The notes beneath the pieces are model-generated. The model was not told where the DNA came from. It saw only the letters and a program-made list of their open reading frames with translations, and did not search any database. 18,177 nucleotides of DNA, from NCBI GenBank assembly GCA_018304205.1, contig JAGVWR010000012.1:1-18177 (forward strand). Reading direction: 5' to 3'. The position numbers and the translations under genes were made by a program. Of the stretch, positions 6,597 to 13,000 are shown in pieces; positions within the stretch are counted from its first letter, which is position 1, and each line of letters begins with the position of its first letter. This DNA is from Candidatus Pacearchaeota archaeon (lineage in GTDB: Archaea > Nanobdellota > Nanobdellia > Pacearchaeales > GW2011-AR1).

Positions 6597-6920
6597 ATGA
6601 TGTGGTTTATAATAGGAGTAATAGGAATAATTGTACTTGTATTCTGGATAAATAGTTACCAAAATAAATATCAAAGCTTTCAAGGTAATGTATTTAACAT
6701 AATAGTCATGGGGCTAATAATATTTGTCATTATTTCATCTGGATATGTGTATTTAAACGGAGATTTCACAATAAAGAGTTTTAACGACTTCAGTATTTTT
6801 GCTAGAACTTACTTCTCTTGGCTTGCAAGTTTCTTCACAAATGCCAAAGGTGTTGCAGGATACGTTATAAATCAAAACTGGGTCGGGAACATCACCAACG
6901 TAACAAAATCAAAAGCATGA
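6597..6920 (+). CDS. Small membrane protein, paralogue 3 of 3, ending inside a repeat
   Basis: A 107-residue protein with two N-terminal helices (about 2-18 and 34-54) and a tail containing TYFSWL and VAGYVINQNW, the latter identical to paralogue 1. The DNA over this motif (6852-6882) is identical for 31 nt to 6253-6283, although the N-terminal halves have diverged. A second in-frame ATG at 6600 is equally usable as a start. The stop TGA and the last few codons (KSKA) lie inside structured repeat copy B, so the repeat defines the C-terminus. The original end may have been replaced when the repeat arrived. The function is unknown, as for its two neighbours. Confidence 0.8.
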   Translation: MMWFIIGVIGIIVLVFWINSYQNKYQSFQGNVFNIIVMGLIIFVIISSGYVYLNGDFTIKSFNDFSIFARTYFSWLASFFTNAKGVAGYVINQNWVGNITNVTKSKA

Positions 6921-7031
6921 TGTGCCACTCCACCTTTAAAGGTGAAGTTTGAAAAGGCACTCATGCTTTGGATGCTCAAGGAACTACTCCACACTAAAGT
7001 GTGGAATTTTCTGTCAAGTTCCTTGACATAA
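6908..7031 (+). repeat. Structured dispersed repeat, copy B (124 nt, long form)
   Basis: It is identical to copy A except for four substitutions and has the same length. One change (T to C in the 3' arm of the outer arm-2 stem) turns a G-T pair into G-C on the plus strand. Two G to A changes in the inner hairpins make C-A mismatches on the plus strand but G-T wobbles on the minus strand. It begins inside the end of the upstream coding region and stops about 80 bp before tRNA-Thr. TAACAAA occurs at both borders (6901-6907 and 7029-7035), which may be a target duplication or chance, since it partly overlaps the element's own end. Confidence 0.85.
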
Positions 7032-7081
7032 CAAACCTGCGAAAAAATATAAATTATTATTTAAAAGAAACATAAGATAAG

Positions 7082-7090
7082 TTTTTATAC
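7082..7090 (+). promoter_or_regulatory. TATA box of tRNA-Thr
   Basis: TTTTTATAC is centred about 27 bp before the first base of the tRNA, the normal archaeal spacing. Confidence 0.6.
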
Positions 7091-7112
7091 GCTTTTTCTC
7101 TAAAAACTTCAA

Positions 7113-7185
7113 GCCACTATAGTTCAGCGGTTAGAATACGACATTGGTAATGTCGGGGTCCCGGGTTCAATTCCCGGTAGTGGCT
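7113..7185 (+). tRNA. tRNA-Thr (anticodon GGT)
   Basis: A complete 73-nt cloverleaf. The acceptor stem GCCACTA/TAGTGGC is perfect, with discriminator T. The D arm is GTTC/GAAT. The anticodon stem CGACA/TGTCG has loop TTGGTAA, giving anticodon GGT. The T arm CCGGG/CCCGG has loop TTCAATT. There is no intron and no encoded CCA. The gene is flanked by repeat copy B on one side and the IS200/IS605-like element on the other, so this tRNA locus has attracted insertions. Confidence 0.96.
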
Positions 7186-7193
7186 TTTAATAT

Positions 7194-7607
7194 TTAAGTC
7201 ACATAAATAGCCAAATCTTTCGCAGTTATTTGGCTTTCCCTTTCTCTTTTTGCAGCATTCCTATGAACTTTAACCATGCCATGCATGCTATAAATATGAA
7301 GATAAACAATTCTTAATGGATGTAAATTCGGACAAATCCGAAAAAGCAAATAAGACGACAAGCCCTTTATTATTTGCACAAGTTTTGCATCATCCATGGT
7401 TCTTGGACAATTAACAATCATATGTGCATATTCAGACATAACTTTCAGAATAATAATTTCAATGTTATGTCTCTTGCAAGCTTCTTCAATAGCAACTCTG
7501 CAAAAAGTAAGAACTTTGTCTTTTTGCATCATTCTATAACTATATTTAGTCGTTATTTGTACATGCTTGAAGTTGTTTCCGACTGAGCTTCCATAACTTT
7601 CATACAT
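7194..7607 (-). CDS. tnpA: IS200/IS605-type TnpA (Y1/HUH) transposase, probably inactive
   Basis: A 137-residue Y1 transposase homologue. KHVQITTKYSYR near the N-terminus, VMSEYAHMIV in the middle and QIIKGLSSYLLFRICPNL follow the TnpA plan. The metal-binding HUH motif normally reads His-x-His here; it is Tyr60-Ala-His62, a change that one C to T transition would explain. After PNL the usual Trp-containing strand and Gly-rich turn are not recognisable. The end (SQITAKDLAIYVT) is encoded by the terminal hairpin at 7209-7235, so the C-terminus looks frameshifted or truncated; Tyr135 could still be the nucleophile. The start is ATG 7607, placed after a GGAGGT ribosome site; an upstream in-frame GTG lies inside that site. 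The family cuts single-stranded DNA at hairpin-marked ends. Confidence 0.82.
   Translation of the reverse strand: MYESYGSSVGNNFKHVQITTKYSYRMMQKDKVLTFCRVAIEEACKRHNIEIIILKVMSEYAHMIVNCPRTMDDAKLVQIIKGLSSYLLFRICPNLHPLRIVYLHIYSMHGMVKVHRNAAKRERESQITAKDLAIYVT
7209..7235 (-). repeat. Right-end hairpin of the IS200/IS605-like element
   Basis: AGCCAAAT and ATTTGGCT form a perfect 8-bp stem around an 11-nt loop. The hairpin overlaps the last codons of the transposase frame, which suggests that the frame runs into the element's right end. Confidence 0.55.
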
Positions 7608-7664
7608 TTTCACCTCCCGTTAAATTTAATTAGGAGCTCAGCTATAGCTAACTGAATTTACTGC

Positions 7665-7686
7665 AGTGAGCTACGCCAAGCTCACT
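7665..7686 (-). repeat. Left-end hairpin of the IS200/IS605-like element
   Basis: AGTGAGCT and AGCTCACT form a perfect 8-bp stem with a 6-nt loop, about 60 bp upstream of the transposase start. On the plus strand it is followed by a T run. TnpA proteins recognise such subterminal hairpins; by position it may instead shield the gene from outside transcription. Confidence 0.5.
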
Positions 7687-7718
7687 GTTTTTTATTTATT
7701 AGACTAGAAAAAGATTGT

Positions 7719-7757
7719 CGCAATTCACTTATCCCTAAAGGGGCAAGGGTTCTTGCG
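7719..7757. repeat. Compound hairpins at the outer edge of the IS
   Basis: CGCAA (7719-7723) can pair with TTGCG (7753-7757). Inside lie CCC-TAAA-GGG (7733-7742) and the competing GCAAG-GGTT-CTTGC (7743-7756). The stacked hairpins sit exactly between the transposase leader and the broken radical SAM gene and probably belong to the element's left end. Confidence 0.35.
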
Positions 7758-7760
7758 AGG

Positions 7761-8147
7761 TCAATCTAAAACAACTGGCGTTCCAGTTTCTTTCGCAGGC
7801 CCTTCTAAAATAGCCGTTAAAGAAGGCCTATGAATAGACATTCCTCCCAAAAATAAAGCGTCAGATCCAGAGATTTTATTTCTTAATTCTTCATCACTAG
7901 GTTGCTGAACATTTAAGTCAACCATCTCAAGATCCCAGTTTTTTGGCATATAAGAGGCAAAAGTTAAAAGTCCAAATGGTGCAAATATAGTTTTTCTTCC
8001 TAACCAAGGCATGATGTAATCATAACCCCAAAAAGTGTGTTCTGGAAATTTAGGAGCAATTAACAATCCCTTCTTTTTAGGTAAATTCTTATTTAAAGGA
8101 ACACTTTTGTTCCTTACAGTTAAATCCACTAAAGCGCTACTAGTCAT
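7761..8147 (-). pseudogene. Truncated B12-binding/radical SAM protein, N-terminal fragment
   Basis: A 128-residue fragment matching only the N-terminal cobalamin-binding-like domain of B12-binding radical SAM proteins: KKGLLIAPKFPEHTFWGYDY, then FAPFGLLTFASYMPKNWDLEMVDLNV and DALFLGGMSIHR. Family members continue at the PVV(L/A)GG strand into a radical SAM barrel with CxxxCxxC. Here the frame ends right after PVVLD, at the predicted left end of the IS element, and no barrel sequence is found in the window. The promoter and a GGTGAG site 3-8 nt before the ATG are intact, so it may still be transcribed. The alternative, a functional stand-alone domain, is less likely because the break falls mid-strand and coincides with the insertion. 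Confidence 0.75.
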
Positions 8148-8180
8148 ATCTCACCAAATTATGTTGTAACAATACAAAGA

Positions 8181-8188
8181 TTTAAATA
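8181..8188. promoter_or_regulatory. Shared, palindromic TATA box of divergent genes
   Basis: TTTAAATA contains the symmetric ATTTAAAT. Its centre lies 26 bp before the ATG at 8210 (leaderless) and about 37 bp before the ATG at 8147 on the other strand (about 11-nt leader with a ribosome site). One box may serve both directions. Confidence 0.5.
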
Positions 8189-8209
8189 CCTTCCAATTTC
8201 AGATATTTC

Positions 8210-8791
8210 ATGCAAAATACAAATCAAAATATACAAAATGTAAAATTCCTTAGACCGCATGTTGAGGAAAAAAGAGTATGGAACAATACAAATGTTTTGG
8301 CAGGATTCATAGTAGGAGCATTACTCATAATCTCATTCCCATTTATTCTCTTCTTCCTTAAACTTACATTGTTACAAGCAATTATAGTCCTTTTAATTTA
8401 CACCCTCTTTTATGCTATGGTTTTATTCTTTCTTTTACAGCCTTCGGTTGTGAGAGAAATAAGACATATTGCAGTAAAAACAGTTGAAATTGAAAAACCA
8501 GTCATTAAAGAAGTACTGGTGGATAGACCGATCTACAAAGAAGTAATAGTAGAGAAACCAGTTTACAGAGACGTTGTTAGACCAGTTTACACGTCTTCTA
8601 AAGCAAAATTAAACATTCCAAAATACCAATTTGTAGGTTCAAAACAGACAAGAAAATTCCACAAAAGAACATGCAGACTTGGAAAATTAATAAAAAAGAA
8701 ATACAAAATATCAAACAATAGTCAAGCACACTTTAGAAATATGAAATTCAAAGCCTGTAAAGTCTGTATTCTTAAGAAAAAGAAAGTTTAA
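8210..8791 (+). CDS. Membrane protein with C-terminal Ada-like zinc-binding domain
   Basis: A 193-residue protein in three parts. Residues 28-50 and 54-77 are membrane helices. Residues about 92-126 are a degenerate tandem repeat built on (V/I)EKPV-(I/Y)-KEV-(I/L)V (four units reading EKP, DRP, EKP, VRP), probably an extended stalk. Residues 139-187 resemble the Ada metal-binding fold: FVGSKQTRKFH with His151 and Cys155, then CKVC (Cys183, Cys186). In Ada-type domains and in the C-termini of some nucleases this pattern (VGSxxSxxFHxxxC...CKxC) binds zinc. The domain would face away from the membrane on its stalk. DNA contact or a purely structural role are both possible; no catalytic partner domain is present. 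Confidence 0.78.
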   Translation: MQNTNQNIQNVKFLRPHVEEKRVWNNTNVLAGFIVGALLIISFPFILFFLKLTLLQAIIVLLIYTLFYAMVLFFLLQPSVVREIRHIAVKTVEIEKPVIKEVLVDRPIYKEVIVEKPVYRDVVRPVYTSSKAKLNIPKYQFVGSKQTRKFHKRTCRLGKLIKKKYKISNNSQAHFRNMKFKACKVCILKKKKV

Positions 8792-8797
8792 GAAACC

Positions 8798-8806
8798 TTT
8801 ATAAAT
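8798..8806 (+). promoter_or_regulatory. TATA box of the 8828 gene pair
   Basis: TTTATAAAT centred 26 bp before the ATG at 8828 is one of the clearest TATA boxes in the window and predicts a leaderless mRNA. Confidence 0.65.
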
Positions 8807-8827
8807 TACCTGCTCGTCATTTTTATT

Positions 8828-9283
8828 ATGGCAAGAAAGAGGGCAGCTAGGAACAATTCTCCAACAAAACTCGAGAAAACAATCGTTGAAAACCTCGTAG
8901 AGCTTCAAAAAGTGCATATCGATTTAGTAGAAAAATTTGACAAATTAGCTTCAGAATTATCATCTCTTCTAGCTTTATTCGAGATGACTGCAAGAAGTTT
9001 CGCAAGTAGCCCGATAATAAAAGAAACTCAAAAAGATCACGAATTCCTTGATAAGATTGACAGATTATTGGAACAAAATAAAACGATAGCGAAAGGCCTA
9101 ACACTAATGGAAGATAAAATAAAAGAAAGAGTATATGGGCCTGTGAAAACACCGTCACAACAAATGCAGAATATCAAACAAAGTATGCCTTCTATCGGAG
9201 AAAACCAAATGCAGCAAAGTCAAACCAAAAACGAAGATGAGTATCAGCCAGCTATTGGTAGTAGACCTTTGCCTAAATTCTAA
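8828..9283 (+). CDS. Coiled-coil hypothetical protein, first of a coupled pair
   Basis: A 151-residue protein of unrecognised family. The basic N-terminus (MARKRAAR) is followed by a long amphipathic helical region (about 14-108), with heptad-like Leu/Ile spacing through LEKTIVENLVELQKVHIDLV and LDKIDRLLEQNKTIAKGL, indicating a coiled coil. The last 40 residues are Gln/Met/Pro-rich and probably disordered. It has no membrane segment. It is leaderless from its TATA box, and its stop lies one base before the next gene's ATG, so the two products are likely made together and may interact. A structural or scaffold role is suggested by composition only. Confidence 0.78.
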   Translation: MARKRAARNNSPTKLEKTIVENLVELQKVHIDLVEKFDKLASELSSLLALFEMTARSFASSPIIKETQKDHEFLDKIDRLLEQNKTIAKGLTLMEDKIKERVYGPVKTPSQQMQNIKQSMPSIGENQMQQSQTKNEDEYQPAIGSRPLPKF

Positions 9284-9284
9284 A

Positions 9285-9971
9285 ATGGCAAATGAAAAGT
9301 TTGATTTGAGAAGTCTATTTTTAAGAGAATTCGTTAAAGCAATCTTATCAAATTATAAAATTCCAGAAATAAAAGTTCAATACGAAAATCTAGTACATGA
9401 TAGTCAAAATGTAGAAACTTCACAGATTCCATTTACTGAAGATTTTTCACAGTCTATGATTGCAAGAGAAGATTTTAATAATCACGTTCTTTCATTAATC
9501 CCTAAAGCTCCAAGATTTATTAATCAGCCAAAACAAATAAAACCAAATCAAAGACAAATTATTCCAATAAGACATAATTTACCTCGTCCAGTTATACATC
9601 CTATAATTCAAAATATAAAGATGACTCCAAAAACACAAGTTACTGGAGAAAAAGGGTTATCCATAGCAAATCTTGGTTTATCAAAAATAGATAATCTTCT
9701 AAGAAGCCCTTCCATATTAAGTATCGAATCTCCAGGTCCGGGAAGACCCCTTCTTATAAATAACTCTGGGGCAATACAATCAACTCAAGTAGCTCTAACA
9801 AATGAAGAAATAGATAAAATTCTAAAAGAATTCTCAGAGCAAACAAAAATCCCATTAATTCCTGGAATGTTTAAAGCAGTTTATCGAAATTTAATTATTA
9901 CAGCAGTCATCTCAGAAGTAGCTGGCACAAGATTTCTAATTCAAAAACGAAATCCTTTTCAAAGATTTTAA
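9285..9971 (+). CDS. Hypothetical protein with conserved-looking C-terminal domain, second of a coupled pair
   Basis: A 228-residue protein. I place the start at the ATG one base after the previous stop (MANEKFDLR), not at an upstream in-frame ATG buried in the preceding gene. It has a helical N-terminus (FLREFVKAILSNYKIPEIKV), a long Pro/Gln/Arg-rich middle (about 75-135) likely to be unstructured, and a compact C-terminus (about 175-228): helix LTNEEIDKILKEFSEQ, then IPGMFKAVYRN and ITAVISEVAGTRFLIQKR. That end looks like a small folded domain, but I cannot name it. Tight linkage to the coiled-coil gene suggests a two-protein unit. No enzyme motif is visible. A repeat tail begins 11 bp after its stop. 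Confidence 0.78.
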   Translation: MANEKFDLRSLFLREFVKAILSNYKIPEIKVQYENLVHDSQNVETSQIPFTEDFSQSMIAREDFNNHVLSLIPKAPRFINQPKQIKPNQRQIIPIRHNLPRPVIHPIIQNIKMTPKTQVTGEKGLSIANLGLSKIDNLLRSPSILSIESPGPGRPLLINNSGAIQSTQVALTNEEIDKILKEFSEQTKIPLIPGMFKAVYRNLIITAVISEVAGTRFLIQKRNPFQRF

Positions 9972-9982
9972 GGTAAATTATA

Positions 9983-10001
9983 ATCAAGAAACTTGACATA
10001 A
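9983..10001 (+). repeat. Tail-only copy of the structured repeat (copy E)
   Basis: ATCAAGAAACTTGACATAA matches the right end of copy A (ATCAAGTTTCTTGACATAA) except for three central bases, which appear as the reverse complement. It is itself a TCAAG/CTTGA hairpin. It fills the 33-bp gap between two convergent genes, where it could mark 3' ends. Because it is short, chance resemblance is possible. Confidence 0.4.
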
Positions 10002-10004
10002 GGT

Positions 10005-13000
10005 CTATTTTTTCATTTTTCTCTTTCTTTTTCTATGTTTTTCTTCTAGATAAATTCCTATCGCTAACAACAAAATAAGAAGCAAAAGCCATAAAATCCA
10101 TTTTATATAAGATATATCTATTCTATCATCCTTGCAAATGGCACAATCTCCGCCGCAATCAATTCCATTTTCATTTCCATCTTTAATATTATTAAAACAT
10201 GTTGAACAAGTCGTTAAATTACTCTGCACAAATTTTATTTGCAAATTGCTGTTTTTCCAAGCATCTAAATTAATATGTGTAACGGGCACGCCCGTTTTCT
10301 TATTTATTGCTATCAAAGTTTTCTGCCCGCAGACATTTTCTTCAATTAATTCTATTTCGTAACTTGATTCGCACAATAAATTATCGCTATATCCTTCTAT
10401 ACATCCTCCAAAGTCCTCACACTCTCTTGCTCTTTCACCACTTAATTTTATTTCTCCATCAAAAACGTCTTCTATTCTATCCTCATATTCACACGTACCC
10501 CAAGAGCCACATTGAATGTCTGGAACACAATTATCTATAGAACATGCAAGTTCTTCTACAGGCTGAACATTTGTTGTACACGAATTAAGATCTTCGCATC
10601 TTCTAGTTGTCTTTCCGTTTGCACAAGCACTCCATTCTCCGCAAAGCCAATCCGACACACAAATATCAACATTACAACTTGTAGTTTCAATTATGTCCTT
10701 ACTATTACATTTAGTATCAATACAAATTCTTGTTCTTTGATCATTTGAGCAAGAACTCCACTCTCCGCATTCATATTCCGAAATACATGTCGGCCCTCCA
10801 GGACTTCCCCCTCCCCCATCATCCCCATCATCTCCTCCTCCAGAAGAAACAGAAACACTAAAACTCACATTTGTTGTATAGTTTCTATTTCCAGCACTGT
10901 CATTGCAATATGCAGTAAGAGTATAATCTGCATTTGCTATACCAGTTTTCGTAGAATTAAAGTCAATATTTCCGTTATTTGTAAGAGTTTCATTATTTAC
11001 TCCATAATCAAGAGAATACAAACACGAACCAGATTCATCAAGAGTTAAATTAATTAAATAAGTGTTAACAGTATAAGTTGTAGCTGTTGGAGAGTTAATA
11101 GTTACTTCTGGGAATGTTTTATCAACACTGAAAGTAATATTTGCAGTATTATTTACATTATTACTCGTGTCGTTTGCCCACACTTTAAAGACGTAAGATC
11201 CATCACTCATTGAGCTATTTGTTCTATTAAATGCTGTTCCAAACAATGTGGACTCGTTTCCAGTCATTGTATAATTATGAAGATAATTATCTAACGTGTA
11301 TAGAACTGACCCATTTTCATTAAGTGTAACATTAAATACAAGAGGAAAATCAACAAAATTGTAAGTCTTGTTTGTTGGATTTATTATTGTAACCAATGGG
11401 GCATTTAAATCTGCAACAATTTGAATTGTTCTTGTCTCGGTGCAATTCTCATTATTTGATGTGTCAGAAGCGCAAGCTGAGTAAATATATCTCCCAACAG
11501 AAACGTTGTTATGATAAACCAATAATCCCCAATTGGTTGAGTTAAGTTGTGTAAGATTTAAATAGCTAGACCCGTACTTGATTGTTATATTCTCTAAAGT
11601 TGCATCATAATCAGTCTCTACTTTTTTGTCTGTCCAGAAATAAATGACATCTCCAACATTAACACTTGTTGTGTTAGTTATATTCGCCGAAAATCCATTT
11701 AAAAAACTATTAAAGTAAAGTTGCTCAGAATTCTTATAAATAGAATAGTTTATCCCGTCCCCAACACCATTATCTCCGTCTCTTATGCTCACATTAATTA
11801 TAATATTTCCCGGAATGCTAACGTTCCATGCTCTTGCGGCATCATAATTTGGAGCTGGATGTGAATATGTCTGACCAAGAATGCCATCTGCAGATCCTCC
11901 CCAAGTAGGGTCTGTCCATTGTAAAAGACTATACGCTCCTGTAGACAAACTTCTTCTATAATAATACCAGTTATTTTCACCTTGTGTCCCAAATGAAAAT
12001 TCGGCTTGCGAGTTAATTATTACCCCATTTTCTCCAAAATAAACAGGAGTTCCAACTTGATTTACATCAATATTTATCAGAGTTCCGTTCCAGCTATAAG
12101 TAATGTTATGTAAATTTGATTTTACAACGGAAACATTTACAATGAATGAATTATTTGTTGTAATAGTATTATTTATAGGCGTTGGAACTGTGAAGTTTAT
12201 TAACGGACTTGTTCTATCAACACTAAACACAATTGATTCTGTATAATTTCTATTATTTGATGTGTCATTTGCGTAAACCTTAAATGTATAACTCCCATCA
12301 GCAAGGCTTCCATTTGTCGCATTAAACCTTGTTCCAAACAATCCCCCAGCACTTAGACTTTCATTCCCAGTCATACTCACATTGTGCACGCCTCCATCAA
12401 GAGAATACATTGCACTAGCGTTCTCATTTATCGTCACGTTAAATAATAAAGGAAAGTTAACTAAATTATAAGTTTTATTAGTTGGATTTATTATGGTAAC
12501 AAGAGGATTAACACTATCTGCGCTTAATCGTACAGTTCTTTGTTCTGTGCAATTCTCCACATTGGAATCGCCTGCACAGGCAAAATAAGTATAATTGCCA
12601 TAATCTAATCCACCTGTAGAGTTCTTGCTTTGATTAACATACAGCCCCCAATTTGTCGCATTATATTTAGCAAGATTCATAAAATAGTTTTCTACAACTT
12701 CTGCTAAGGAAAAAGTTCTGTTATAAACTCTTAATTCATCGATTGTTCCATTAAAGAAATTTCCAACACTAACACCACTATATTGCGCCCCAACATACAA
12801 TGCCCCAGAAGGATAAATTGTTTTCCCAGCAGTCCCATCACTACCTTGAACAGAAGTAACTCCATCTATATATATTTGAACTGTATTTGTACCAGCATCT
12901 CTTGATGCAACAATATAATGCCATATTCCATTCGCAATGTTTGCTCCAGTAATTGTCGAACTTCCTAGACCATCTGTAGACCTAATAGTAAATCTTATTG

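Larger units (their letters stand above)
7198..7759 (-). mobile_element. IS200/IS605-like element (approximate ends)
   Basis: The transposase gene is flanked by hairpins at both ends, as expected for IS200/IS605 elements that lack inverted repeats. Candidate ends are the minus-strand TTGAC at 7760-7764, just outside the left end, and GTGAC at 7198-7202 at the right end. These would be the left and right cleavage sites, but this is inference. There is no tnpB, so the element is of IS200 type. The left end interrupts a radical SAM gene. The right end abuts tRNA-Thr rather than the rest of that gene, so the site has been rearranged since insertion. Confidence 0.5.

Noticed and set aside
155..7031. 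CRISPR array made of the structured repeats
   Set aside because: The copies are kilobases apart, 124 nt long and internally folded, with no regular spacers and no cas genes.
8011..8022. GGCATGATGTAA resembling the repeat start
   Set aside because: It lies in the coding part of the radical SAM fragment, has no repeat downstream and is explained by the IMPW codons.
9237..9284. Upstream in-frame ATG for the 9285 gene
   Set aside because: It lies wholly inside the preceding gene, and the encoded extension is unlike the rest of the protein; ATG 9285 directly follows the stop.
10500..10800. Cys-rich region of the surface protein as zinc fingers
   Set aside because: The CGxWxxC spacing with Trp and Arg between cysteines fits extracellular thrombospondin-1-like disulphide repeats better than zinc sites.
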